Numbered from the stretch's first letter, positions 1-8,609 are shown. The stretch is 64,000 bases of DNA from Clostridiaceae bacterium (GCA_012735465.1 JAAYHJ010000031.1:1-64000); one strand, 5' to 3'. Numbers and translations: made by a program. The notes: generated by a model not told the origin, from the letters alone.

Positions 1-170
1 ACTTAATAAAAGAATTTTTAAGTCGCAGGCAGCAGCTTTCACCCGATAAAAGGAATAAGATAGCCCAGCAGCTTTCCGACCACTTCTACAACAAGTTTAA
101 CATTCCAATAGAGGATAGAAAACCGGATGAGCAGTTTCTGGAATGGTTGATGACATCAAACAGTCAATAA
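1..170 (+). CDS. C-terminal end of a probable RDD-family membrane protein (5' end outside window)
   Basis: The first complete codon starts at base 3 and the frame stays open to TAA at 168-170, giving the last 55 residues of a protein. The tail reads FLSRRQQLSPDKRNKIAQ, then a hydrophilic stretch ending in EQFLEWLMTSNSQ. This arginine-rich cytoplasmic tail after the last membrane helix resembles the end of RDD-family membrane proteins, where an FL-RR-LSP-R pattern is common. No membrane segment lies in the visible part, so the family call is inferred from the tail alone. The function is unknown. The 105 bases to the next gene hold no clear terminator. Confidence 0.5.
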   Translation, partial: LIKEFLSRRQQLSPDKRNKIAQQLSDHFYNKFNIPIEDRKPDEQFLEWLMTSNSQ

Positions 171-275
171 CTGATTGCTGTGATTCTTATGGACAAAGAA
201 AAAGAAAAATGATAATATTTTGAATTGTGATGATTAATTAACAAAAAAATGTTTTACATTTACTGGAGGAATGTT

Positions 276-605
276 ATGACGTTAAATGAGCTTGTTAAAA
301 AAATTCCTTGCAAAGTGATAGCAGGTGTAAGGGAACTGGAAAGGGAAGTACAAGGATGCTATATATGCGATCTTTTAAGCTGGGTTATGTCCCGTGCCCA
401 AAAGGGCAATGTTTGGATTACCGTTCAGAACAATGTAAATATTGTTGCAGTGGCTTTGTTAACAGAAGTTGCCTGCATCATTATCCCGGAGGATATACCA
501 GTTGATGAGCAGGTTGTCAGAAAGGCAGAGGAGCAGGGAGTACCATTGCTTTCTTCATCCTTAAATTCCTTTGAACTTGCATCCGCATTGAAGGATATTT
601 TATGA
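276..605 (+). CDS. DRTGG domain protein of the hydrogenase locus
   Basis: A protein of 109 residues starting at the ATG 5 bases after a GGAGGA ribosome site (265-270); an upstream in-frame start at 249 lacks a site. The whole length fits a stand-alone DRTGG domain, a small alpha/beta fold of unknown biochemical role also found in phosphotransacetylases and CBS-domain proteins. The end with VDEQVVRKAEEQGVPLLSS is typical. The stop overlaps the start of the PHP gene by four bases (ATGA), so the two are translationally coupled. Such DRTGG-PHP pairs lie beside HydABC-type [FeFe] hydrogenase operons in clostridia, which suggests a regulatory or sensory job there; that is inference. Confidence 0.8.
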   Translation: MTLNELVKKIPCKVIAGVRELEREVQGCYICDLLSWVMSRAQKGNVWITVQNNVNIVAVALLTEVACIIIPEDIPVDEQVVRKAEEQGVPLLSSSLNSFELASALKDIL

Positions 606-1315
606 GGTACTATATTGATTTGCACATTCATTCCGCTTTATCGCCTTGCGGTGATGAAGACATGACCCCCAATAATATTGTTAATATGGCAGCTTTAAAA
701 GGGTTGGACTTTATTGCTGTAACCGACCATAATGCGGTGGGGAATACGCAGGCGATAATGGAATGTGCGCAGGATAAAGGGATAATTGCAGTGCCGGGGA
801 TGGAAGTACAAACCAGCGAAGAAGTTCATGTGCTGTGTTTGTTTCCAGATCTGGAATCTGCAGTTGAAATTGAAAACTTGGTTCAAAGGCATTTACCTGC
901 CTTCAAGAACAGGCCGGATATATTTGGACCGCAGGTCCTTTACAACAGCAAGGATGAAGTCATAGGTTATGAAGATAAACTGTTGGTTACGGCAACCGCA
1001 CTGCCCATACATCGTATAAAATACGAGGTGGAAAAGGTTGGCGGGGTTGCAATTCCTGCTCATATTGATAAAAATTCTTTTAGTATTATCTCAAATCTTG
1101 GCTTTATTCCCGATGAATTGGGTTTTACTGCCGTTGAAGTGTCAAAAAGGGTGGATAAAAAAGAATATGCCAGGCAAAATCCAGGTATTGAAAAATACCG
1201 TATCCTATGCAATTCAGATGCCCATTATTTATGGGACATTTCAGAGCCGGATGAATTTGTTGAGCTGGAGGAAAAGACAATTGTTTCTTTGTTGAAGTAT
1301 CTTAAAGGCATGTAA
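602..1315 (+). CDS. PHP domain phosphoesterase
   Basis: A protein of 237 residues with the PHP metal-binding signatures: DLHIHSALSPCG at residues 6-17 (HxH motif), TDHNA near residue 40, PAHID near 155 and CNSDAHYL near 205. These His and Asp residues would hold a di- or trinuclear metal site for phosphoester hydrolysis. No polymerase or histidinol-phosphatase features are present, so it belongs to the general PHP (YciV/TrpH-like) group and its substrate cannot be read. The start overlaps the DRTGG stop. It is followed by a 212-base gap holding the promoter of the hydrogenase operon, so it probably belongs to the preceding transcript. Confidence 0.85.
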   Translation: MRYYIDLHIHSALSPCGDEDMTPNNIVNMAALKGLDFIAVTDHNAVGNTQAIMECAQDKGIIAVPGMEVQTSEEVHVLCLFPDLESAVEIENLVQRHLPAFKNRPDIFGPQVLYNSKDEVIGYEDKLLVTATALPIHRIKYEVEKVGGVAIPAHIDKNSFSIISNLGFIPDELGFTAVEVSKRVDKKEYARQNPGIEKYRILCNSDAHYLWDISEPDEFVELEEKTIVSLLKYLKGM

Positions 1316-1417
1316 CTAAAGAAATTTTTTATAGAATTTAGCCAAATTTTTTTGTTTATACTCTAATATTTTTTAGTAAAAAAATTAAAAAAAAGTGTAG
1401 ATTTATTAACAATCTCT

Positions 1418-1426
1418 TGCTATAAT
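1418..1426 (+). promoter_or_regulatory. Extended -10 promoter of the hydrogenase operon
   Basis: TGCTATAAT is a perfect extended -10 element (TG-N-TATAAT) about 100 bases before the first hydrogenase gene. No good -35 hexamer sits 16-18 bases upstream, which is usual for extended -10 promoters. Transcription would start near 1433. Confidence 0.6.
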
Positions 1427-1439
1427 AAAAGCAGGTAGA

Positions 1440-1457
1440 ATGTTAAATTAGTAACAA
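1440..1457 (+). promoter_or_regulatory. Rex-like operator overlapping the start of the hydrogenase transcript
   Basis: ATGTTAA-ATTA-GTAACAA matches the Rex consensus TTGTTAA-N4-TTAACAA in 12 of 14 fixed positions with correct spacing. It lies just after the extended -10 element, where a repressor would block the polymerase. Rex senses the NADH/NAD+ ratio, so control of an NADH-using hydrogenase fits. This is a visual match, not a scored one. Confidence 0.5.
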
Positions 1458-1527
1458 AGAATGACATTGCTGTAACAAAGTGTGGTGTCGTTTGTAAATA
1501 ATGGATTTTTATCAAGGAGGGTTAATT

Positions 1528-2016
1528 ATGAATGGGCAAAAATGCTGTACCTTTGTTGGTACGGAAGAACAAGCACAAAAGCTGAAAGAAGTTATAGAAA
1601 AACATAAGAACCAAAAGGGTGCATTAATTCCTGTTCTTCATGAAGCTCAAGAAATATACGGTTATTTGCCTCTTGAGGTTCAAAAGATGATTTCAGAGGG
1701 ACTAAATGTACCTTTAACGGAAATATACGGTATTGTAACATTTTATACACAATTTTCGCTAAATCCAAAGGGAAAATACAAAATTAGCGTATGCCTTGGA
1801 ACAGCATGTTATGTAAAAGGTGCGGGTGCAATAATTGATAAAATTAAAGAAAAGATCGGTATAGATGTGGGAGAATGTACGGAGGACGGTAAATTTTCAT
1901 TGGAAGCTACTCGTTGCATCGGTGCATGTGGCTTGGCTCCTGTAGTAACAATTAATGATGATGTTTATGGACGTCTGACGGTTGACGATGTTGAGGGAAT
2001 ACTAAATAAGTATTGA
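1528..2016 (+). CDS. hydC: NuoE-like [2Fe-2S] subunit of bifurcating [FeFe] hydrogenase (HydC)
   Basis: A protein of 162 residues starting at an ATG behind AAGGAGGG (1514-1521); the in-frame ATG at 1501 has no ribosome site. The C-terminal half is the thioredoxin-like [2Fe-2S] fold of the 24-kDa complex I subunit. The ligands are visible as CLGTAC (C89, C94) and CIGAC (C130, C134). The N-terminal helical part (ALIPVLHEAQEIYGYLPLEV) is also typical. In HydABC enzymes this subunit passes electrons next to the flavin of HydB. It is the first gene of the operon hydC, ATPase, ferredoxin, hydB, hydA, the order known from Acetivibrio thermocellus, and sits directly behind the Rex-like operator. Confidence 0.9.
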   Translation: MNGQKCCTFVGTEEQAQKLKEVIEKHKNQKGALIPVLHEAQEIYGYLPLEVQKMISEGLNVPLTEIYGIVTFYTQFSLNPKGKYKISVCLGTACYVKGAGAIIDKIKEKIGIDVGECTEDGKFSLEATRCIGACGLAPVVTINDDVYGRLTVDDVEGILNKY

Positions 2017-2040
2017 TGAATATATGCTTTGGGTGTTATT

Positions 2041-2592
2041 ATGAGGGAATTATCGTTGCATATTCTGGATATAGTACAGAACTCCATAACTGCCGGATCA
2101 ACATTGATAAGTATTGAGATAGTTGAAGATGCGAGAGAGGATTTATTGACTATTTTGGTATCCGATAACGGTAAGGGAATGACACCCGAGTTGCTGGAAA
2201 ATGTATGGGATCCGTTTGTTACTACTCGAAATACGCGTAAGGTTGGATTAGGTATTCCTTTACTTAAAGGAGCAGCAGAGGCTTGTGGAGGTAGATTGGA
2301 CATAAAATCGGCACCGGGGAAGGGGACTACCGTAAAAGCAGAATTTGTATATAGTCACATTGATCGTGCCCCATTAGGAGATATAGTAGGAACTATTTTG
2401 ACACTTGTGGTATGTAATCCTGAAATTGATTATGTATATACACATACCGTAAATGATAAGAATTTCATATTTGATACCCGCGAAATCAAAAAGGCGATTT
2501 CAGGGTTAGAGTTAAACCACCCGGAAGTTATTTTATGGATGAAAGAATATCTGTCTGAAAACATTAAAAATATGTATGGGAGTGTGTTGTGA
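2041..2592 (+). CDS. Histidine-kinase-like ATPase domain protein of the hydrogenase operon
   Basis: A protein of 183 residues from the ATG at 2041; an in-frame TTG at 2029 would add four residues. It is a GHKL ATPase domain with N-box (HILDIVQNSITAGS), G1 (DNGKGMT), G2 (GLGIPLLKGAAEACGG) and G3 (GKGTTVKAEF). There is no dimerisation/phospho-accepting histidine domain and no sensor, so it is not a full histidine kinase; it resembles anti-sigma-factor-type ATPases. The last 70 residues are specific to this gene. It overlaps the next gene (TGATG) and is invariably found between the NuoE-like and ferredoxin genes in related operons, but its role is not established. Confidence 0.8.
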   Translation: MRELSLHILDIVQNSITAGSTLISIEIVEDAREDLLTILVSDNGKGMTPELLENVWDPFVTTRNTRKVGLGIPLLKGAAEACGGRLDIKSAPGKGTTVKAEFVYSHIDRAPLGDIVGTILTLVVCNPEIDYVYTHTVNDKNFIFDTREIKKAISGLELNHPEVILWMKEYLSENIKNMYGSVL

Positions 2593-2963
2593 TGAAGAGT
2601 TTGGCAGAGTTGGAAGAAATCAGAAAAAGAACGCTGGATCAAATAAATTTGAGAAAAAAACGTGAAGAAGGAATAAGAATTGTAGTGGGTATGGCAACAT
2701 GCGGTATTGCAGCAGGAGCAAGACCCGTATTAAATGCATTTGTTGAAGAAGTTGCAAGAAGAAAGCTCAAAAATGTAGTGGTTACGCAGACAGGCTGCAT
2801 TGGAGTGTGCAGGCTTGAGCCGATTGTAGAGGTATATGTACCTGGAGAGGAAAAGGTCACTTATGTAAAGATGACACCGGAAAAAGCAGTACAGATTGTT
2901 AATGAACACATTGTTAATGGAAAACCGTGTATACAATATACTATCGGAGCAGCGGATAAATAA
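2592..2963 (+). CDS. Thioredoxin-like (2Fe-2S) ferredoxin domain protein
   Basis: A protein of 123 residues. After a charged N-terminal helix of about 30 residues comes a thioredoxin-like ferredoxin fold with MATCGIAAGA and QTGCIGVCRLEP. Only three cluster-type cysteines are in place (C37, C69, C73). The usual second cysteine of the CxxxxC pair is missing (GIAAGA instead), in contrast to CTSSGC in HydB next door. A further Cys near residue 113 could serve. The protein may bind a cluster with other ligands or only dock with partners. It starts inside the stop of the ATPase gene, so it is translationally coupled to it. Confidence 0.8.
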   Translation: MKSLAELEEIRKRTLDQINLRKKREEGIRIVVGMATCGIAAGARPVLNAFVEEVARRKLKNVVVTQTGCIGVCRLEPIVEVYVPGEEKVTYVKMTPEKAVQIVNEHIVNGKPCIQYTIGAADK

Positions 2964-2989
2964 GTATAGCATAAAAGGAGGGTTTTTTG

Positions 2990-4789
2990 ATGGAATTGGT
3001 AAGATCGCATGTTCTGGTCTGTGGCGGTACCGGATGTACTTCCTCAGGCTGTGAAAAAATTATAAATGAGATGGAAGAACAGCTTATCAAGCATGGCATA
3101 GAAAGGGAAATTAAAGTAATCAAGACCGGATGTTTTGGCCTGTGCGCCCTGGGTCCAGTTGTTATTGTATATCCCGAAGGTGCTTTTTACAGCATGGTAA
3201 AACCGGAAGATGTAAAGGAAATTGTAGAGGAGCATCTTTTAAAAGGACGTATTGTCAAGAGACTTTTATACCAGGAGACAGTACAGGAAGATGATACGGT
3301 TAAGTCCTTAAACCAGGTTGATTTTTACAAGAAGCAGTTCCGTATTGCGCTTAGAAACTGCGGAGTGATTAATCCTGAAAACATTGACGAATATATTGCC
3401 TTTGGTGGTTACAGTGCCCTCGGGAAGGTGTTAACGGAAATGACACCTGAACAGGTAATAGATATAATCAAGAGGTCCGGATTAAGAGGCCGCGGAGGCG
3501 GCGGATTCCCGACAGGATTGAAATGGGAATTTACTGCAAAGGCACAGGGCGATCAAAAATATGTTGCATGTAATGCGGATGAAGGAGACCCCGGTGCATT
3601 CATGGACAGAAGTATCCTTGAAGGTGACCCTCACAGCGTTATAGAAGCCATGGCTATTGCAGGATATGCAGTCGGTGCAAACCAGGGGTTTATATACATT
3701 CGTGCCGAGTATCCAATTGCGGTAAAGAGACTTCAAATTGCTATTGACCAGGCCAGGGAATACGGACTGCTGGGACAAAATATTTTTGGCACTGATTTTA
3801 GTTTTGATCTTGAGATACGTTTGGGTGCAGGGGCTTTTGTATGCGGAGAAGAAACGGCACTTATGACATCCATAGAAGGGCACAGGGGAGAACCAAGGCC
3901 AAGGCCTCCGTTCCCTGCGGTAAAAGGATTATGGGGTAAGCCTACCTTATTGAATAATGTTGAGACTTATGCAAATATTCCGGTAATTATTACAAAGGGC
4001 CCCGAATGGTTTTCCAGCATTGGTACGGAAAAAAGCAAGGGTACAAAGGTATTTGCATTGGGCGGAAAAATCAAGAATACCGGCTTGGTGGAAATACCAA
4101 TGGGAACAACCCTCAGGGAAATTGTTGAAGAAATCGGCGGAGGCGTTCCTAACGGAAAGAAATTTAAAGCTGCTCAGACAGGAGGTCCTTCCGGAGGATG
4201 TATCCCGGCAGAATTGGCTGACACACCCATTGATTATGATTCTTTGATAAGCATTGGTTCAATGATGGGTTCCGGCGGATTGATTGTAATGGATGAAGAC
4301 ACTTGTATGGTGGATATTGCCAAGTTCTTCCTTGAATTTACGGTGGATGAATCCTGTGGTAAGTGTTCCCCCTGTAGAATCGGAACAAAGCGCATGCTTG
4401 AAATATTGGATAAAATAACTAATGGCAACGGTACTATGGAAGACATTGAAAATCTCGAGACCTTGTGTAAAAACGTAAAGGCATCTGCATTGTGCGGACT
4501 TGGACAGTCGGCTCCAAACCCAATTCTGAGCACTTTAAGGTATTTTAGAGACGAATACATTGCCCATGTAAAGGATAAGAAATGTCCGGCGGGAGTATGT
4601 AAATCGCTTCTGGTATATACCATTGATGCGGGTTTGTGCAGAGGTTGCGGTATTTGTGCTAAGCAATGTCCGGTAAATGCCATAAGCGGCGAAAGAAAGA
4701 AACCTTATACCATTGATACGGAAAAATGTATTAAGTGCGGGGTATGTATGGAAAAATGTCCGTTTAAGGCAATATTTAAGAATCACTAA
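2990..4789 (+). CDS. hydB: NADH-binding flavoprotein subunit of bifurcating [FeFe] hydrogenase (HydB, NuoF-like)
   Basis: A protein of 599 residues behind AAAAGGAGGG (2974-2983). Domains in order: thioredoxin-like [2Fe-2S] domain with CTSSGC and KTGCFGLC (residues 5-85); FMN and NADH-binding NuoF core with GRGGGGFPTGLKW near 167 and ADEGDPGAFMDRS; SLBB domain; [4Fe-4S] site CGKCSPCRIG near 455 with a fourth Cys in ALCGLGQ; and a C-terminal two-cluster ferredoxin, CRGCGICAKQCP and CIKCGVCMEKCP. In the HydABC family this subunit holds the flavin that splits electrons between NAD(H) and ferredoxin. All key residues are intact. It is 19 bases upstream of hydA. Confidence 0.95.
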   Translation: MELVRSHVLVCGGTGCTSSGCEKIINEMEEQLIKHGIEREIKVIKTGCFGLCALGPVVIVYPEGAFYSMVKPEDVKEIVEEHLLKGRIVKRLLYQETVQEDDTVKSLNQVDFYKKQFRIALRNCGVINPENIDEYIAFGGYSALGKVLTEMTPEQVIDIIKRSGLRGRGGGGFPTGLKWEFTAKAQGDQKYVACNADEGDPGAFMDRSILEGDPHSVIEAMAIAGYAVGANQGFIYIRAEYPIAVKRLQIAIDQAREYGLLGQNIFGTDFSFDLEIRLGAGAFVCGEETALMTSIEGHRGEPRPRPPFPAVKGLWGKPTLLNNVETYANIPVIITKGPEWFSSIGTEKSKGTKVFALGGKIKNTGLVEIPMGTTLREIVEEIGGGVPNGKKFKAAQTGGPSGGCIPAELADTPIDYDSLISIGSMMGSGGLIVMDEDTCMVDIAKFFLEFTVDESCGKCSPCRIGTKRMLEILDKITNGNGTMEDIENLETLCKNVKASALCGLGQSAPNPILSTLRYFRDEYIAHVKDKKCPAGVCKSLLVYTIDAGLCRGCGICAKQCPVNAISGERKKPYTIDTEKCIKCGVCMEKCPFKAIFKNH

Positions 4790-4808
4790 TGGAAAGGGGA
4801 TGTGAGCA

Positions 4809-6548
4809 GTGGAAATGGTGAATGTAATTATTGACGGCCAAAAAATTCAGGTGCCTAAGAATTATACCGTTCTTGAGGCGGCCAGAAGTGCAAATATAGA
4901 TATACCGACACTTTGTTATTTAAAAGGCATAAATGAGATAGGCGCTTGCAGAATATGCGTCGTTGAAGTTAAAGGGGCAAGAAGCTTGCAGGCTGCCTGT
5001 GTATACCCTGTATCGGAAGGCCTGGAAATCAGAACAAACACGCCTGCCGTAAGGGAAGCAAGAAAGGTAAACCTGGAGCTAATACTTTCCAATCATGACC
5101 GCAAGTGCCTTACCTGCGTAAGAAACAGGAATTGTGAGTTGCAGAAATTGGCAGAAGATTTAAATGTGCAAAATATTCGTTTTGAAGGCGAGACCTATAG
5201 GTTCCCGGTGGATGATTTTTCTCCTTCAATAGTAAGGGATCCTAACAAATGCGTATTGTGCAGAAGGTGTGTGAGTGTTTGTAAGAATATCCAGACCGTA
5301 TCGGTTATTGATGCCCAGGAAAGAGGATTTAAGACAATAGTTGCCTCTGCCTTTAATAAGCCCCTCAGCGAGGTGCCCTGTACCATGTGCGGACAGTGCA
5401 TAGTTGCATGTCCGGTAGGTGCCTTGAGGGAAAAAGATGATGTAGACCGTGTATGGGAAATGCTCAGTGATGAGACAAAGCATGTTGTGGTACAGACGGC
5501 TCCTGCAGTAAGGGTTGCACTGGGCGAAGAATTTGGAATGCCCATTGGAACAAGGGTAACGGGCAAAATGGTAGCTGCCTTGAGGAGAATTGGTTTTGCA
5601 AAGGTATTTGATACCGACACGGCAGCAGATTTAACCATAATGGAAGAAGGAACGGAGCTCTTGGGACGCCTTAAAGAAGGTAAAAACCTTCCCTTAATTA
5701 CCTCATGCAGTCCCGGCTGGATTAAGTTCTGTGAACACAATTATCCGGAATTTTTGGATAATTTGTCTTCCTGCAAATCGCCCCATGAAATGTTCGGCGC
5801 AATTATAAAATCCTACTATGCGGAAAAGATGGGTATTAATCCCGCTGACATTCGAGTGGTATCTGTAATGCCTTGTACTGCTAAAAAGTTTGAAAGCGTA
5901 CGGCCCGAACTGGCCGCAACCGGTACTCCCGATGTGGATGCGGTTATTACGACCAGGGAGCTTGCCCGCATGATAAAGGAAGCAGGAATTGACTTTGCAG
6001 CACTGCCGGATGAAAGCTTTGACAATCCCTTTGGGGATGCAAGCGGAGCAGGTGTTATCTTTGGGGCAACCGGAGGCGTTATGGAAGCAGCCTTGAGAAC
6101 GGTTGCAGAGATTCTTGCAGGAAAGCCTATTGATAGTATTGAGTATACTGCTGTAAGAGGAGTAGAAGGAATAAAAGAAGCTGTTGTAGAACTGCCGGGC
6201 AGGACCATACGGGCAGCTGTGGCTCACGGTTTGGGCAATGCAAGAAAGCTGCTTGACAGGATCAAGGCAGGAGAAGCCCAGTATGATTTTATTGAAATCA
6301 TGGGATGCCCCGGCGGATGCGTGACCGGCGGCGGACAGCCGATACAGCCGGCAAAGGTAAGAATGGACATTGATTTGAAGGTAGCAAGAGCAAAGGCAAT
6401 TTACGATGAAGATAAGAGCCTTCCTATCCGTAAGTCCCATGAAAACCCGTTTATAAAGAAGCTGTATGAAGAGTTTTTGGGTGAACCCTGTGGGCATAAG
6501 TCTCACGAACTGCTTCATACCCATTATACGAAGAGAACGAATTATTAA
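4809..6548 (+). CDS. hydA: [FeFe] hydrogenase catalytic subunit (HydA)
   Basis: A protein of 579 residues from a GTG eight bases after GGAAAGGGGA; an ATG two codons later is an alternative. The N-terminal part holds a plant-type [2Fe-2S] domain (CYLKGINEIGACRIC), a His-ligated [4Fe-4S] motif (HDRKCLTC...NC), and two [4Fe-4S] clusters (CVLCRRCVSVC, CTMCGQCIVACP). The H-cluster domain has L1 TSCSPGW (C300), L2 MPCTAKK (C356) and L3 GCPGGC (C500, C504). A C-terminal small-subunit region follows, with a tail rich in Cys and His (EPCGHKSHELLHTHYTKR). These are group A, prototypical motifs. With HydB and HydC it should reversibly make H2 from ferredoxin and NADH together. Confidence 0.96.
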   Translation: MEMVNVIIDGQKIQVPKNYTVLEAARSANIDIPTLCYLKGINEIGACRICVVEVKGARSLQAACVYPVSEGLEIRTNTPAVREARKVNLELILSNHDRKCLTCVRNRNCELQKLAEDLNVQNIRFEGETYRFPVDDFSPSIVRDPNKCVLCRRCVSVCKNIQTVSVIDAQERGFKTIVASAFNKPLSEVPCTMCGQCIVACPVGALREKDDVDRVWEMLSDETKHVVVQTAPAVRVALGEEFGMPIGTRVTGKMVAALRRIGFAKVFDTDTAADLTIMEEGTELLGRLKEGKNLPLITSCSPGWIKFCEHNYPEFLDNLSSCKSPHEMFGAIIKSYYAEKMGINPADIRVVSVMPCTAKKFESVRPELAATGTPDVDAVITTRELARMIKEAGIDFAALPDESFDNPFGDASGAGVIFGATGGVMEAALRTVAEILAGKPIDSIEYTAVRGVEGIKEAVVELPGRTIRAAVAHGLGNARKLLDRIKAGEAQYDFIEIMGCPGGCVTGGGQPIQPAKVRMDIDLKVARAKAIYDEDKSLPIRKSHENPFIKKLYEEFLGEPCGHKSHELLHTHYTKRTNY

Positions 6549-6573
6549 AATAGGATGATTTTTAACCTTGTTT

Positions 6574-6600
6574 TAGGCGTACGGTTTCACCGTACGCCTA
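6574..6600 (+). terminator. Hairpin after hydA
   Basis: A perfect 11-bp stem, TAGGCGTACGG with CCGTACGCCTA, encloses a five-base loop 25 bases after the hydA stop. The T-tract after it is weak (ATTATAT), so it may act partly as an mRNA 3' end. Confidence 0.65.
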
Positions 6601-6792
6601 ATTATATGGGCATAAATGACATGTATTCATAAGCGTGGGAAGTTTTATATTGTTAATTGACATATTTCTTATTATAATAAAGTTTGTGTGGTAAATTATT
6701 TTACTCTATGCAAGCATTTCTAATTGCTCATATTTCCGGAAAATCAATAGCTAATGCTGTGTTTTAAAAGTAAAAATAAAGGAGAGAATAAC

Positions 6793-7521
6793 ATGTCGTT
6801 AAATCGCACATTATTCTATGTAACCACTTTTATTATAATGTTAGCTTTATCGGCACTGACAAAAAATGTTATATTGTCAGGTGTAGTTACTTTTGCATTA
6901 GTTATGACTGGGTATATTCTTATTGCATACTTGCGAACCAGGAAAAGGCTTTCTTTGTTGGAAGAAAAGTGTGATCCAAAAGCATTTTTAGAACGTACGG
7001 AAAAACAGAAGCAGATAACTGGAAAAGATGTCAGGATAGGTACATATTTAAGTATTGATATAGCTGTAGCATATATGGAAATGGGAGAGTTTCAAAAAGC
7101 AAAAGAAATTTTGCTGTCCATAGACAGGACTAAATTATCTGCAAAAAAAGGTACACTGCTTGTATATTATATTGATTTGATAAGCTGTTACTATGAGTTG
7201 GGAGAAATCCCGGAGGCAGAAAAATTATTTGAAACAGAGATTGTGGTCTTGCCTCCTTTAAATAAAAGAATGACATTATCTGTTAATATTCTTGTTGCGG
7301 AAAGATTTTTCTTTTTAAAGAGATATGATGAAAGCAAGAAAAAATTCAACGAGTTGTTGAATGAAAAATTAAGCAGACGCAGATATTTAAGTATATTATA
7401 TAGGTTGGCGCAGATAGATGAAAAAACCGGTGATATGGAATCTGCAAGAATAAAATATAATCAGGTTGCAGAACAAGGTAATAAGCTGTGGATAGCAGAA
7501 GAAGCAAAGAAACATTGTTAA
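6793..7521 (+). CDS. Membrane-anchored TPR protein downstream of the hydrogenase operon
   Basis: A protein of 242 residues starting behind GGAGAG (6781-6786); an upstream in-frame ATG at 6754 has no site. Two adjoining hydrophobic segments cover residues 7-45. A basic linker follows (RTRKRLSLLEEK), then a soluble helical part with TPR-like pairs such as AVAYMEMGEFQKAKEIL, SCYYELGEIPEAEKLF and RLAQIDEKTGDMESARIKY. It probably scaffolds protein contacts at the membrane. Related clostridia also have such a gene after hydA, but the link to hydrogenase is positional only. A decayed fragment with clear similarity to residues around 67-93 lies near 11.7 kb. Confidence 0.7.
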   Translation: MSLNRTLFYVTTFIIMLALSALTKNVILSGVVTFALVMTGYILIAYLRTRKRLSLLEEKCDPKAFLERTEKQKQITGKDVRIGTYLSIDIAVAYMEMGEFQKAKEILLSIDRTKLSAKKGTLLVYYIDLISCYYELGEIPEAEKLFETEIVVLPPLNKRMTLSVNILVAERFFFLKRYDESKKKFNELLNEKLSRRRYLSILYRLAQIDEKTGDMESARIKYNQVAEQGNKLWIAEEAKKHC

Positions 7522-7571
7522 GCGCCGGCTACATACCCGGCAACTGGCTAAAGTAGCAATATTTACGTTTT

Positions 7572-8327
7572 CTAGCGCCTGAATACCCAGAGTTTGAGAA
7601 CGGCTAAAAATTCTCTAAGATATGTAGTAGGTACTGCGTACCATTGCAGTTCTGCACCATAGCTTGTAGCATCAATACCGGCTATTTTTGCAAGTTGCCC
7701 TGCTCTGTAAATATGAAAATCATTTGTAATATAAGTTACCTTATAGGGTTTTTTAAAATAATCGTCTAATAACAACTTGGAAAACTGAAAATTTTCATAG
7801 GTACTTGTTGCATTTTCTTCTTTGATAATTTTATTTTTTGGTACTCCCTTTGATATCAAATATTTTTCCATGGCAAGGGCTTCGGTTATTCTCTCCTGAT
7901 GCCCTTGTCCTCCTGTCACTACTATAACCGCATTTGGATTCTTATTTATGTATTCTATTCCCTTATCAAGTCTGTAAGCAAGAGGAAGGGAAACCCTATA
8001 TCCTCTTATCCCGGCACCCAGGATTATAACTGCATCCTCTTCAAATGTAGCAGTATCTATATTGCCTACAATTGCAATGAATAAAATCACTCCCATCATA
8101 AATAAAGTACCTGCGTAAACAGTATATTTAATCCATTTCATAATACCTCTGCTTGTAATCTTATTAATCTGCTTATTGAACGCTCCATAACAAAACAAAG
8201 CTAACCCAAAGATAAAGGCAGCTATAATTCCAACATTAAAATTAGTTATTACTGCCATTACCAATGAATTAATTATTAATAATACACCTGCGCACATTAG
8301 TAATTTTATAAAGATATTTTTTATCAT
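7572..8327 (-). CDS. YdcF/SanA-like (DUF218) membrane protein
   Basis: A protein of 251 residues. Three or four hydrophobic helices fill residues 1-90. A DUF218 domain follows with VILGAGIRGYRVSLPLAYRL, VVTGGQGHQERITEA, the acidic-polar motif EENATSTYEN and TNDFHIYRA. The family includes E. coli SanA, ElyC and YdcF, linked to envelope integrity; the Gram-positive members are long multi-spanning versions with no proven reaction. It is transcribed against the TPR gene and away from the second hydrogenase, so it is probably monocistronic. Confidence 0.85.
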   Translation of the reverse strand: MIKNIFIKLLMCAGVLLIINSLVMAVITNFNVGIIAAFIFGLALFCYGAFNKQINKITSRGIMKWIKYTVYAGTLFMMGVILFIAIVGNIDTATFEEDAVIILGAGIRGYRVSLPLAYRLDKGIEYINKNPNAVIVVTGGQGHQERITEALAMEKYLISKGVPKNKIIKEENATSTYENFQFSKLLLDDYFKKPYKVTYITNDFHIYRAGQLAKIAGIDATSYGAELQWYAVPTTYLREFLAVLKLWVFRR

Positions 8328-8565
8328 TTAGCCACCGCCTTGTTGCAAATTTTATCGTGTTTTATATTATTTTATAATACATAACATAACTGCGCAATTA
8401 AAAGAGACGTCTATTATAGCGAGGTTATTCTGCAATATATAAATCTTGAAGTCATGTTTGGCAGCTTCACAGTATTTACATCTGTGATTGCAATGAATAG
8501 TTGGATTGGCTTAAAGATATAATAAAATTGATTTTTTATGGAAAAATAGAAACTTTATAGGTACA

Positions 8566-8587
8566 ATTATAATTATATAATTATAAT
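8566..8587. promoter_or_regulatory. Perfect 22-bp AT palindrome before the second hydrogenase
   Basis: Two 11-base arms, ATTATAATTAT and its complement, meet without a spacer 22 bases before the start codon. It contains TATAAT-like hexamers on both strands, so it could be a -10 region, an operator, or both. AT-rich palindromes can arise by chance in this base composition. Confidence 0.35.
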
Positions 8588-8609
8588 CATCATGAAAGGA
8601 AGTTATGCT

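Noticed and set aside
5703-6524. Long opposite-strand open frame inside hydA
   Set aside because: It is a shadow of the well-supported hydA frame, has no ribosome site and no recognisable motif.
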